Of a DNA stretch of 64,000 nt, positions 33,958-46,603 are shown piece by piece. Both the position numbers and the translations under genes were made by a program. Each line of letters starts with the position of its first letter. Position 1 is the stretch's first letter. Source of the DNA: Pagrus major (lineage: Eukaryota; Chordata; Actinopteri; Spariformes; Sparidae); assembly GCF_040436345.1 (NCBI RefSeq), contig NC_133237.1:28031200-28095199 (forward strand), given 5' to 3'. The notes beneath the pieces were generated by a model. The model was not told the DNA's origin. It made no database searches and saw only the letters and a list, made by a program, of their open reading frames with translations.

Positions 33958-34965
33958 GAGGCATCACCATCACCATCATCTTCATCATCATCAATCATCT
34001 TCATCACCATCATCAATCTTCATCATCAACATCTTCATCACCATCATCATCATCAATCATCTTCATCATCATCATCAATCATCTTCATCATCAATCACCA
34101 TCATCACCACCATCATCATCATCATCAATCATCATCATCAATCACCATCATCATCAATCATCAATCATCTTCATCACCATCATCAATCTTCATCATCAAC
34201 ATCTTCATCACCATCATCATCATCAATCATCTTCATCATCATCATCAATCATCTTCATCATCAATCACCATCATCACCACCATCATCATCATCAATCATC
34301 TTCATCATCATCATCAATCATCTTCATCATCAATCATCAATCATCTTCATCATCATCATCAATCATCTTCATCATCATCATCAATCATCAATCATCAATC
34401 ATCTTCATCATCAATCACCATCATCAATCATCTTCATCATCAATCATCAATCATCTTCATCATCATCATCAATCATCTTCATCATCATCATCAATCATCT
34501 TCATCATCAATCATCAATCATCTTCATCATCAATCACCATCATCACCACCATCATCACCATCATCACCACCATCATCATCATCTTCATCACCATCATCAA
34601 TCTTCATCATCAACATCTTCATCACCATCATCATCATCAATCATCTTCATCACCATCATCAGTCATCTTCATCATCATCACCATCATCAATCACCATCAT
34701 CAATCTTCATCATCATCAATCATCATCTTCATCTTCATCATCATCAATCATCTTCATCATCAATCTTCATCATCACCATCATCATCAATCATCTTCATCA
34801 TCACCATCATCATCCATCATCTTCATCATCACCAATCATCATCTTCATCACCATCATCATCAATCATCTTCATCATCATCAATCATCATCTTCATCATCA
34901 TCATCATCACCACCACCATCATCTTCATCATCATCAATCATCATCTTCATCATCTTCTCGTCTTC
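33958..34965. repeat. 1-kb CAT/ATC-rich satellite with higher-order blocks
   Basis: Composed of ATC triplets with ATT, CAC and TTC variants. Blocks recur with a spacing of about 170 bp (for example TTCATCACCATCATCAATCT at 34000 and again near 34170). It keeps a 350-codon His/Ser-rich frame open by periodicity alone; not a gene. Confidence 0.95.
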
Positions 34966-35087
34966 CTCCTCTGATGAGTTCCTGCAGAGCGAGCGGTTCT
35001 GATCCGGGTCATTGTAGTCGGGCGTTCGTCCACTGACGTCACTGCGGCTCAGTTAACGACGTCATGTTAATGGATCTGAGCAGATGA

Positions 35088-35091
<4 letters not shown>

Positions 35092-35140
<49 letters not shown>
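35092..35140. repeat. (CA)n microsatellite
   Basis: Uninterrupted CA run of about 48 bp. Confidence 0.95.
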
Positions 35141-35141
<1 letters not shown>

Positions 35142-35159
35142 CTTCACTCTTCTACATCT

Positions 35160-35885
35160 CAGAGGTGAATATTGATCTTTTTACTCCACTACATTTGTCT
35201 GACAGTTTTAGTTACTAATTACTTTTCAGATTACTTTCCTGTCCAGTGAAAACCTTGTATCTCCAGATGTGTTGATGATGAAAGTGATACTCGAGTAAAA
35301 GTCTTAAAGTATCTGATATTAAATGTACTTAAGTATCAAAAGTACTGATCCATATCTACATGTATGTATATTCTGTGTACTCCGGGTCCACTGAGTATTG
35401 AGTAATGAGTATTTTATCAGAGATGAATGAAGTACTTAAGTAAAAGTAGTAATACCACAGAGTAGAAATACTCTGTTACAAGTAAAAGTCCTTAATTTAA
35501 GTATTTACTTAAAAGTACAAAAGTATCAGCATCAAAATAAACTTGAAAATAAAAGTACTCATCATGCAGAGTAATTATACATTATATTATTGGATTACAA
35601 GTATTGATTATTAATGTGGCCATCACTTTAATGTTGCAGCTGGAAAAAGTAGTTTGATTACTTTACATCTGCTGGGTAACTTGTGAATTTCCCCCTCAGG
35701 GATCAATAGTTTCATCTTCATTTGTAATCTATTACATCATTATTCAACTAAATCTGCAAAGTAACTGAAGTAATCTAATAAATGTAGTGGAGTAGAAAGT
35801 ACAATATTTCCCTCCAAAATAGCAGAGTTCAAGTAAAGTACATCAAGTACAGTACTTGAGTAAATGTACTTAGTTACATTCCATC
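35160..35885. repeat. two or more copies of the 'TACTTAAGTA' fish repeat
   Basis: Repeated TTTACTCCACTACATTTG, GTACTTAAGTA and AGTACAATATTTCCCTCC strings in both orientations. The left part reads forward and the right part (ending TGTACTTAGTTACATTCCAT) reads inverse, so the block may be a head-to-head pair. Confidence 0.75.
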
Positions 35886-36247
35886 ACCAGCTGTAATAAA
35901 CATAAATCACGTCTGTTTGAAACGTTTCTCTGACATGAAAACAAAATGGCGGCTCGTCCCTGTGGACGGTGTGTGGGGAGGAAATGAGAGTCGTCAGGCT
36001 CGGCTGGTAGTTTCAACATTTATTGGTTTTGTTTGAGTTTTAACACTAAAAAGAACCCGGTTCTAAAACAGGTCATCAACAGAACAAGTACAACACCATC
36101 ACCATCGCCTTCATCGTCACATCATCATCATCATGGCGGACAGTTGTAACGTGGCGTCGCTGACATTCAGACGGTGCTGCTGTGATCAACACGGGGCAAC
36201 GAGCTCAGACGTCACCGTTAAAACCGTCACAGACGCTCAGACTCAGT

Positions 36248-36278
<31 letters not shown>

Positions 36279-37440
36279 TCCAGCACTTTTTTTTTAATCG
36301 TATCGTTATTAAATAGGAAACTCTTTAAGATTTGGTTTTAATTAGTCTGCTGAATTACAAAACAAGGGCACATTTTTATCAAAAGTATTGCATCAAATCC
36401 AAACACTGAGATGAACTTTCTGTGACAAACGAGTCAGTTCTTAGAGATTATACAGGGAGTAGAAAGAGTCAGATGAACATAAAAAACCCTCCAGGATGTC
36501 AGACGTCAGTCACGTCTGTCTGCGTCCTCACAGACATAAAATAAAACAACTTAAAAACATTAAAACGTCCCTTTCGTCCCCTCGTCCCCACGTTTGCATC
36601 AAACAGTTAGAGGACCTCGGATTGTCCCCTGAGGAACCCCGTCTGAAGCTTTACTAACTCCAGCTCGACTTCTATGAACCGAGCCTCAGGGTTTCCTTCA
36701 GGAACCCTTCAGGATTATTCTTTCTACAGATCCTCCTGCTAACATGCTAACATGTTAGCCTCGCCTGCAGGGTGGATTCCCTTCTTTCGCTCCTTCACAC
36801 CTGCAGAGGCTGAACTGAATAACTTCTCTCCACACGGGAACAACTCAACCACTTTTCAGAGAAACGGCCATCAGACAACAATCACACTGAGGAGGAGCGA
36901 TGTGCTGGGTGATATGTACACGTGATGCTGTCTGAATGCGTCTCAGTGCTTTAAAGTAATCTGATGTGTGATATGTAACAAATACCTCCAGACTCCTCCT
37001 GGAAGAAAAACGTCTGAGAGAAATGAATCAGGTGGAAATTATTATTATTAATAATAATAATAATAATAACAACTGATAAATACGCTTCGATCACATGAAC
37101 ACGGCCTGAACGCTCTGTTGATGCTCTTTTGATCTACTTGTACTTCACATTAAATATTGTGCTTTTTTACTCCATTACATTGACAGCTTTAGTTACTCGT
37201 TAATTTTCAGATTAAACAGATTTAAAAATGTTAAACGAATATAAAGTACGGCTGTTAAATGAGCGCACGTCCATCAGCTGCAGCAGACAGTCATGTTATA
37301 GTAATCGTGTAGTATAATTATAGATTAATGGAGTACATGATGCAGTATTCCTGTGAGTACTTTCACTTTTGATACTTAAAGTATTTTTTGTTGACTTTAA
37401 CTTGTAACAGTGTTTTTTCACAGTGTGATATCACTACTTT

Positions 37441-37640
37441 TACATTTAAAGGTGCAGTCTGTAAGAAGAGGCCACTGGTTAGCTCAGTTAGCCGTGCAGC
37501 TAGTGGTCCTGTTAGCTCAGACAGCACAGGAGACTTGGACTGCTGGGGCTAGCTGGTTAGCATGCTAACTTCAGTTGTAATACAATACATAAGACAAAAT
37601 TAATTATTGATTTATAAAAAGTAAAGTAGAATTGATTCAT
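37441..37640. repeat. degenerate MITE, same family as 2295-2667
   Basis: Starts TTTAAAGGTGCAGTCTGTAA and shares GTTAGCTCAGTTAGC, GTGCAGCTAGTGGTCC and CTAGCTGGTTAGCATGCTAA with the element at 2295-2667. Confidence 0.65.
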
Positions 37641-40600
37641 TTTGTACCTTTTAAATAAAACATTTAAATTCTTCTTCCTCCGCTGTAACGATGACGCTAA
37701 TGATGAGATGTCATCATCACTTAGCTTCTCAATGACACAATGAGACGTCAAATATCAGAGCAGTATGTCACAATGTCGAGATAAAGATCAGTAAAATAAT
37801 TTTTTAAAATGTGATCAAACTGTTGTTGGACTCTACGTCTTCGTTACGAGAAAACACGATTTAAAGATCTTGTAATTATGAGACAGTGTTTCTTGCGTTA
37901 GTTATGAGAGAATGGTCTCGTGATGGCGTGCTACCCAGAATCCATCTTGTACATTTCAGTATGCAAAAGTTAAATAAATGTATATTGGTATCAATTTACT
38001 GGCTCCTTGAATTGTGTTATAAATACAACATCTGATTCACTTTAAGGGTTTTTCGATGGTTTTCGACAAAAATTCTAAACACACACAAGAACGCTCGTCT
38101 TCAAGCTTTTAAACTTATTTTCCCTTTTTTTAAATCTTCAACCAGAAACATTTCTCTCTCTTTTATGGCTTTGTAAACACAGACAGGAGGAGCTCTGATT
38201 GGTCAACAGGTCACATGATGCTGCTGCTGTCAGGAGAAAACCAGCCTCTGCTGTGCGCTGCAGATGTTTGAACGTCTTCAACATCTGGTTGAGTGCAGCG
38301 TTCACGTTTCAGAGATACGAGGTTTTCCTCTGACAGCAGCTGTAAGCTAATGTGTAAACAGTGCTGTCCTGTAAAAACCACATAACTGCAGTGTTGAACG
38401 TAACGTTTAGATTTTTTTGTGCGTTTTTGGTTTTAAATAAAATCCATCGGCAGCAGCAGAACATCTGGAAACATGAATTCATATCAAAGCTTTTGTGCGT
38501 ATTTTACATTTTCACATTTTAATCTCCCTTTAAAGTTTAAATTTATCCTCCTGTTTGTTCTCGTCGTCAGAGTTTATGGCTAACTCGTGTTTCGTTGTTC
38601 GTTTCCCTTTTAAGTGCTTTATCACTTCATTTAAAAGTGCTGCAAAAATCATCGTTATTTATTTTGAGTTTGGAAAATTGTCAATCCTGAAAATGTGGAA
38701 CAACGAAAATACAGTTTAAATGTTTGTTACTTTAAAGTTGTGTCATAAAAAATCAAAACAAAGAATGCAAAACTATTGATGTTTTAACTTAATAATCAAC
38801 AATCAGAAATGTCTGCCAGATGTTTACAGATCAATATGGAAGCTGATTGACCAAAAAAAAAAAATTATCATGAAAAGAAAATAAAGAGCATCAGATGAAA
38901 CTCAGCGTCTCATCATTTCTACCAACGATGAGTATTTTTAATTTCTGTCAGTTTTCCTTATCTTGGCCTGTCTGGGCTTCCATACGTCAAAGCATCCTGT
39001 TGAAACTAGTCCTGAAGTCCTGAGAGACGTTATGTTCTTTAATTTATAAAAACACATCGTCTTCACAGACTCCGTCCTCAAACCTGAGAAGTTTGTGCGT
39101 TTGCAGTTTTGTGGTTTTTCAGGCTCTGAGACGCATTCAAAAAGAAAGAACAATAAAAAAAACACATCATCAAAGTCAAATATCATCGGCGTACGACTGC
39201 TGAGGTAATGAGGTTTGTGTGGAAACAGGAAACAATGAAACACTTGAAATGTTTACAAGAAAAATGAGGTATGTGAACGTGTGGAGGCTGAAAAGTGCAA
39301 CGAAGAAACTCGGCGAAGACGCTCGGCCTTTACAGAAAAGTGGTTGGTTGATTCAGATGTTAGCGAAGCAGACAACAAGCTTTAGTTATTAAAGCAGCGT
39401 TCAGAGGCAAAGACAGCAAATTAAACAGTTAATTAATTAGTCATCATCATTATCCGTCAAATTAAAGTTTCGTTTTACTCGAGACGGACTCGAGTTCACG
39501 ATCCAACAAAACCAAACCCGCGTCAGGTTCCTCACTGTTTAACGGCAGGATGATTTCTGTCACAAATCATCTTGTTTTTCATTTTTTTGTTTGCTAGTGA
39601 GCGTTCACCCGCCGCCGCCGCGAGCGCCTCCGTCCTACAGAGTAAGTCCGGCCACTCGGCAGAGTTCTGGATTCATATTGCTTCAATTTTTGTTCAAACA
39701 AGTAAAAACAGAATCAGCGTCCGGCTAGAAAAAGGTTCAGTTTGCACATTTACAAAGCGTAAAAACGATGGAAACAGCTGATTGTTCATGCTGAAGCAAC
39801 ATCGATATATGAAAGTAATCAGGATACACCACTGATATATTGATCTGTCATCTGATCCTTCTGCTCCGTCTCATCCTGTCGTACAAACGCTACAGAAGGT
39901 GAAGCCAGTGTTGAACAGACTCGAACACAAACAGATGAAAAGGTCGGAATGATTCAAATAAGAAATAAACCAAACATGAACAGTTCTGATTCATCGTTCT
40001 CTCAAATTAAAGAAATTAAAAAGAGTTGGTTCCCTTCGCTTTCTCATGACGGACCACAAAAACATCACAGTTTGAATTTGAACCGACGAGCGAGCTGACG
40101 AAGCCTCGACGTCCCGTCAACAGATAAAACAGCAACGACAAACTGAACCTTCAGTTTGTTACTGAAGAGCAGGACTGTCGTCAGAAATGTGTCGTTTAAA
40201 GAAAGGTTTCATTTAATAAACTGAAAAGTGAAGTTAATAATGTGAGGGAGTGTTTAAAGGAGAGAGAATCTGTTTTTACAATCAATCTATAAATCTATTA
40301 ATATTGGCAGGAAAAGGCTTCTGTAGAAACACGCCATCTCTGGGATCTGAGGTGTGAGGCGTTCAGGAACCTACGTGTTTCCCAGTCGTGCATGTGTTTG
40401 GTCCTGCAGCTCAGAGGAAACAGACTCAAAGTTTAAATTACTCTCTTTTTTACTTTCCAGCGTCTCTGAACGCTGCGGCGCCAGATTAATCGTTTTAGTT
40501 TGAAGAAGTCCATCAGTCGGTCGTAAATTTAAAACATCATCCTGCTTTTTATATTTGTGTTCTGGGACAGTTGATAAACTAAAGACATGAGTTTTGTAAA

Positions 40601-41469
40601 TATTTGTCATTATTCTGAAGATTAAATCTCATTTATATCTGTTAGAAACATGGAAGCTCATTTCTGCCACGAGTCAAACTTCATCTGCGACGTCTTCCTT
40701 CAGGATCATTTTAGCGTCGCAGTGAAGTTTATGCTTCAGCTGTTCTTTAACTGGCAGAAAAAAACTTCCAACAGATCGGATTAGTTCAAGTCAAGACAAC
40801 AATAGTTGGTTAATTGTAGAAAATAAAAATAACTTTTTTTTCAGCAGAAAACGTGTTTGTTCTTTGCTTTTTTGTGTTTTTATCTTCAGATCTTTCTCTC
40901 CGTGTGGCAGCGACGAGCCTCCGTACAGATCAGATCAACTGCAGCAAAGAAAACATGAATGTTCAGCGGTGAACGCGGCTCTCGTTTGTTCGTCGGGAGG
41001 TATCTGTGTGTCAGCATGAGGTTACTGAACAACAGGACTGAAAAACGAGGGAGGATGTGAGGAAAGAAAGAAGGAAGCAGAGGAGTAAAAACCTTTCTTT
41101 TCTGTCGTTTCTTCATCATCAGTTCTGTCTGAAAAGTAAAAACTGTACAACAAACGTAAAAAGGATAAAAACGGCTGAGATTCACATTCAACGAGTCCAA
41201 ACAATCGGTGCCACTGATGGAGTTTTATCTTCTTTAGGTTGTTTTTCTGTACGAGTAGCAACACAAGAATCCTTAAAGATCGTCCAAAAATCTAAAATAT
41301 GACGACAAAAATGCACCTGACGAGAAAACTGTTTAAAAAACAAGAGAAGAAAAACTATGAAGAGCACTTTAAAATCAAACAGGTAGAAAAATCAAAGGTC
41401 ACTTCTCTGTGACCGTCCACGAAAACTAAAACCACGATCATCACCACCACCAGCAGGAGGAGGGCGGGG

Positions 41470-41500
41470 ACAGGAAACAGGAAACAGGAAACAGGAAATG
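41470..41500. repeat. 10-bp short tandem repeat
   Basis: Three to four copies of CAGGAAACAG in a row. Confidence 0.8.
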
Positions 41501-41625
41501 ACGCTCCGACTGTCCGACTGCTGAGGCGACAAGCTTATTGCAAAAAAATTCACCTGCCGGGACAGAAACTCACCTGCAGCAGCTGGAGCTCGTTTCCTGC
41601 CGACAAGGAGGATTCTAGATATTTA

Positions 41626-41680
41626 ACAGGAGAAGAAGAGGAAGAGGAAAAGAAAGAGGAAGAGGAAGAGGAGGGGGTGG
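41626..41680. repeat. polypurine tract
   Basis: About 50 bp of GAA/GGA triplets on the plus strand. Confidence 0.8.
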
Positions 41681-42945
41681 ATGTACAGCAGGAGGAGGAA
41701 GTTTTTTGTTTGTTTCCCTTCGTCTCGTCTGATTGGACGCCTCCTCGTTACGTGCTTCTGTTTCGGGGTTCACTTTTGTTCCTCTGATCAGATTCTTGGA
41801 TTTCACTTCGTCTCAAGTCTTTACTTCCTGGTCCAGATCCACTCAGAGGAGTTGGTCTCACCAGATCCTGTAGAGTCCCTCATCAGATCCGTTTAGATTC
41901 AGCTTCAAGTCACTGGCGTTCAAATTAATTTCAAAAACCCTGAAATCTTTTAATTTGAAGTTTTTATCGAAAACATTTCATGTTTTCTCTACGTGAGGAG
42001 AGTTAAATTGGGAGAAACACCCCAGTAATTATTATCCAACGCCCCACCAGCTGTCGTCACATTCGAATTAAAGTCCTGATCCGAGCAGGCGGACCCCGCC
42101 ACTCGTAACAAGGAGCTGGTGGAGGAGACGGTCTGTGTTACTTTAAAAAGATTCAATCGGAGATTCGTTTTGACGAACTGGAACTGGATCCAGAACAGAC
42201 CGGAGATCAGACCCGGACTCCAGCTGGTCCTGGGCGAAGACGGACCATGTGACCTTCCTGCAGACGGCGAGGGGCAGAGCGAGTTCCTCTTCTCTCCTCA
42301 CTGTTTATTTAATCTAACTGGTGAAAAGTTTGAGCGTTACTTTAAAGAAAGTTCTTATTTTTCTTCTTCTTGTTTCAAAAATCAGATTTGACATAAAATC
42401 TCAATTATTAATTAATGATGAGACATTTAATTTGACCTGCGGCTCAACAATGATTCAGATATTTATAATAATACAAATGATTTCAGTTTCAGTTCGTTCT
42501 GAGCCGTCGAGTCAGTTCAGCAATAATCAATGAAATATTTCATTAATCAGTGAAAACATCCAATTATCTGTTTCATAACTCTGAACTGACAACAAGTCGT
42601 GTGACTTTAACTTTGTGCCATTTTAAAGACTGAAGATAAAAGATGAAACGCCTGGAGGCCACTTCCTGTTGTCTTTCAGAGTAAAAGTTGGTCTGCCCCC
42701 CGGCTGCTCCGGTCTGAGTATAGCTCGGTTTCTTCAGGTGTTTGTTTGAGCTTCTCCTGGATTCAGATCCTGATGTGGCCCTCTCATGGTCTCAGGTCTC
42801 AGGTCTCTGGTTCTGATCTGGTCTCAGATCTCTGGTTCTGATCCGGTCTCTGGTCTGTGGGTCCTCCTCTGGTCTCGTTTTGTTCAGCTTTTGTTGATCC
42901 CGTTTCTGTGTTCCAGTTCAGACCAGGCGACCCTCTCCGTCAGGA

Positions 42946-44561
42946 TCAGTGCTGGGTCCGGACGTGGCTGTGGAGGCGGGTCGCCGAGGAGAACCTCTTG
43001 CCACACTCTGAGCAGCGTAGCGCCGAGGCGGTGCTGCTGGGCGGAGACGAGGGCGACGCCGTGTCGGCGGCGGCGTTTTCGGCGATGTGAGTCTGACGGT
43101 GAGCCTTCAGGAGAGACATCCGACTGAACCTGCGGCCGCACTCCTCGCACTCTGACCACACCCTCCGTCTCTTCTTCTGCAGAAACACAGGGAACAGGAA
43201 GCAGATGGTTCAGAGAGCAGACGGGATCATCATCACTGAGTGAAGGTTTTGGTTTTGTTTGAAACTTTATCTTTAATTGTTCATTGTAAACTTTAAACCA
43301 GCTGTTCATCATGTTTGTTTCCTCATAAATGATGAATGTCGACAAACCTGCAGAAACGTCCAACATTTTGTTCCTCCTCACCTTTCTCCCTTTGTCCTCC
43401 TCCTCTTCCTCTTCTTCCTCCTCCTCTTCCTCCTCTTCCCTGGTTGTCAGGGGTGATGGGCAGGTCGGGCCAGGCGCCCGGACGCCGTCTTGGCGGTCGC
43501 TGCCGCCATCGGTCGCCAGAGCGGCCAGCGTTTCATTGGCAGCGGCTGCGTCCTCGTCCTCCTCGAGCAGCTGAGACGGAAGAGTCAAGAGACGATGAAG
43601 CATCGAGGCAGAAGAGCGACGACCTGAAGATCCTGAAGACAGAAACACAGTAATCAGATTACTTACTGCAGTAAAGAGTACAAATACTGAACAGAGAGGA
43701 TACTCCACTACAAGTATTACTGTTAAATCTGATGTTTGTGGTGATGACAAAGTACAAATACTTCATTACTGTCCTTCAGTACATGTCTCAGGTATCTGTC
43801 CTGTACCTGAGTATCTCTGAGACTTTCCCTCTCTACATCTGAACACAAACACCTGAACTTTCTCCTCCTCACAGCTTCAAACAGCCTCGTTACTTTAGTT
43901 TGATGCATTTGAGGTGAATTATGGATTATTGTTATTTGGCGTCATCGCACGCCGCCTTCCCGACATCACCAGACTGATGCCGACCTATCAGAGCACATCA
44001 CGCACGGCAGACGCAGCGAGACGAAACAAAGACGTAAGAAGACGTGAACAGACAGAGAGGGAGGCTGAATGGGGAGAAAAGGCGTGTTAGTGTCTCGTAT
44101 CTGCAGAGAGTTTCTTATGTTCTCTCTTTGTTGCTGCTCGGGACGCTTTACCAACCCAACATGTGGCTGTTTGACGTCCTGGGAATGAGACTCAACTATC
44201 AACTATCTTTGTGGTGCGTTCAGGAACAGCTGGGACAAATCCTACTGACTCTACCTTTAACTTTAATAGTCTTTGAATTATATTAATATGACGTGAGCTT
44301 CAGTTAGCTTTGACCACAAATGTCCTTCAGAGGGAGACTTTCTACTCTGATACTCTGAGTACATGTCAGAGCCTGTACTCGATTACTTTTACTGGAGTAA
44401 AGAAGCTGAGTCAGTACTTCTACTTTTACCAGAGTCTGTTTTTACTCAAGTACCTGAACTTCTCCTGGAGGACAGACTGTGACTCTGACTCCTCTTCAGT
44501 AACTGAGTGTTTTCAGCAGTCAGCTGCTTCTGTACAAACTGTCCACCAGAGGGCAGTGACG

Positions 44562-44602
<41 letters not shown>

Positions 44603-46288
44603 CAACAAAACAAAGAGTGTGTGAGTAAAAATAGTTTTTCCATTAAATGTATTTTGTTTTTCTTTGTTTTGTTGTTTTTCATTTATTTTAATAGATTTCT
44701 GTTGTTTTTAGACATTTTTAGTTTTTTATCTCATTTTCTTGTATTCACACTCTTATCCACATTTTACTCTCACTTGTTTTTAATATATCTTCATATATTA
44801 GTTTAATATTTACAAAAACATGAAGCATCCTGTGTGTTTGTGTTTTAAATATCTGTATTTTTATTATATTTAAGCTCAATTATCAATATTTTCACTTCAC
44901 GTTTTCTTATATTTTTATAAATATGCTGCTTATAATTTAAATTGTTGTATTTTATTTATTCTATATTTATTATTTTTATTCTTATTTATCTGATTTATTT
45001 TCTTCTTTATTTTAATTGAGTTATTTTTATTTTTTGATGTTTCATTTCTTTTATTTTTATAAGTTTTCAGCTGTTTTATTTTCTTCACTCACCTGAATTT
45101 TTAAATAAACTTTATCATTTTGAATAAATGGTTTTTTTAATAGCTTTTATCAGAATCACTATTTTTTATGAGACACTTTCTCCGGTTGTTTCTCTCTCAG
45201 GTGTCTCTGGGTTCCCGTCTGTAGGTGAAGGTGAGCTGTTGGGGCTCACCTGTGGGGCTGAGGGGGGGTCCAGGTGACGGTCCAGGTGAGGGTCTGCTGC
45301 TGTTCCTCTGACTGTCTGCAGCCTCCTCATCAGGAGAAAACACCTCCATGTCCTCCAGAGGAGTCCAGCGGGGGTCCTGCTGGGGGGAGGAGGGGGAGGG
45401 CTCCAGGGTCAGAGAGGGGGCGGAGACAGGCTGCACCTGCTGAGCCCCGCCCTCAGCCAGGCTCCGCCCACCACCACCACCTCCTCCTCCATCGAGCTCT
45501 TTGATCTGCCAGACGTCACTGCACCACTTCTGACCAAAGACCTTGTCCAGGATGGGAACCCAGTCCTGAGAGACCGAGAGGACGGGGGGACGCTCCGGGT
45601 CTGAGGGGGGAGGAGGGGAGGAGAGGAGGAAGGATGTAAGGAAGGAGATGAGGAGGGGGGAGAGTGAGGATAGGAGAGTGGTAAAGAAGGAAAAGAGGGG
45701 AAGGAAGTAATGAAGGAGACGAGGATGAAGGATGAGGAGAGGAAGAAGAGGAGGAGAATTAAGGAGGTGAAGGAAAGGAGAGAAGAGGAGGCAGAAAGTG
45801 AATGAAGGAGGGACGGGAGGAGAATAAGATGAAGAGATGAAGAGATTCAGAATTAAAATCATTTTGGACATTGAAAACAAACAAACAAACAAACAAACAA
45901 ACAACAGTCTCTTCTCGTCTCTCACCGTCTCTCTCCGTCGTCTCTTTGGACTTGGTGACCTCAGCGAGTTCCTCTCGAGCGTCCTCAGAGTCGCTGGGTG
46001 ACACCGAGTCGTTCTCGGACCCTCTCCTCCTCCCCCCTGCTCCTCCCCCCCCTCCTCCTGCTCTCCCCTTCTCTCCTCCTCCTCCTCCTCCTCCTCCCCC
46101 TCCCCCTCCTCCTCCTCCTCCTCCTCCTCCTCTGTCGGAGCTCTTCCCCATCCTCTCCTCCAGCGCCTGCTGCTCTCGCTCCATCTTGGTGATCTCCAGC
46201 AGCAGGTCGTCAAACGACGCCTCCACGATCTTCGTCAGCTCTCGCACCGCGAAGTCCAGGACCTGCTCCATGACCGACTTCAGCTGGT
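42946..46288 (-). CDS. two-finger C2H2 zinc-finger protein (4 visible coding exons)
   Basis: Phase-consistent exons are 46288-45926, 45600-45250, 43632-43382 and 43176-42946 (1196 nt). The first begins at an acceptor (TCTCCTCAG|AC), so an upstream exon may supply the true start. Otherwise translation starts at the ATG at 46271. Exon 1 encodes the helical module QLKSVMEQVLDFAVREL typical of fish zinc-finger proteins, a poly-Gly run and a Ser/Asp-rich stretch. Exon 2 carries the family motif DWVPILDKVFGQKWCSDVWQ. Exon 3 has a run of about 14 Glu. Exon 4 has KKRRR and two C2H2 fingers, CEECGRRF...HRQTH and CSECGKRF...HVRTQH, then TGA at 42948-42946. It is probably a nuclear DNA-binding regulator. 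The symbol is unknown. Long poly-Ser and poly-Pro frames on the opposite strand are shadows. Confidence 0.85.
44241..44565 (+). repeat. dispersed repeat, inverted partner of 23229-23552
   Basis: About 325 bp closely matching the reverse complement of 23229-23552. It sits in the third visible intron of the two-finger gene and is followed by a (CA)n tract at 44568-44600. Confidence 0.9.
45601..45850. repeat. 250-bp polypurine tract in the zinc-finger intron
   Basis: The plus strand is almost all A and G (GGAGGAGGGGAGGAGAGGAGG and similar) across the whole intron between exons 1 and 2 of the two-finger gene, so the transcript strand is a long polypyrimidine tract. Five to six ACAA units follow at 45877-45902. 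Confidence 0.88.
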
Positions 46289-46568
46289 CTGAGGAGAGAG
46301 ACCGTCACCACCGTCATCATCATCATCAGCTAAGTAAGTAAATTAAGGCATAATCATCTAAACAAAAACATGTTTTAACCTCCCAGATAAAGATAATAAC
46401 TCAACAGGTTTGTGATCAATAACTCCACAAAGCCACATCATTGGAGCCCCGCCCTCCAATAAATCATGTGACCTGCAGCCGCTCTGATGACCCACTTTCT
46501 GTTCAAATAAATAACAAAACCGTTAAACTGATCTCACAAACAATCTGCTGCCTTTCACTGTTACACTC

Positions 46569-46603
<35 letters not shown>

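Larger units (their letters stand above)
35886..42945 (-). other. 7 kb without coding exons; candidate long 3' UTR
   Basis: No recognisable coding exon on either strand. From about 36020 to 42945 the sequence is largely free of the repeats seen elsewhere, apart from copies near 37130-37640, a (CT)n tract at 36249-36275 and short purine-rich runs. TTTATT at 36019-36024 reads AATAAA on the minus strand, in line with the zinc-finger gene ending at 42946. A roughly 6.9-kb 3' UTR is plausible for a regulatory gene but unproven. Confidence 0.35.

Noticed and set aside
33950-35002. 350-codon His/Ser-rich frame
   Set aside because: Translation of a CAT/ATC satellite; no start context, splice support or domain.
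45871-46341. 156-codon poly-Pro/Ser plus-strand frame
   Set aside because: Antisense of the poly-Gly exon of the two-finger gene.
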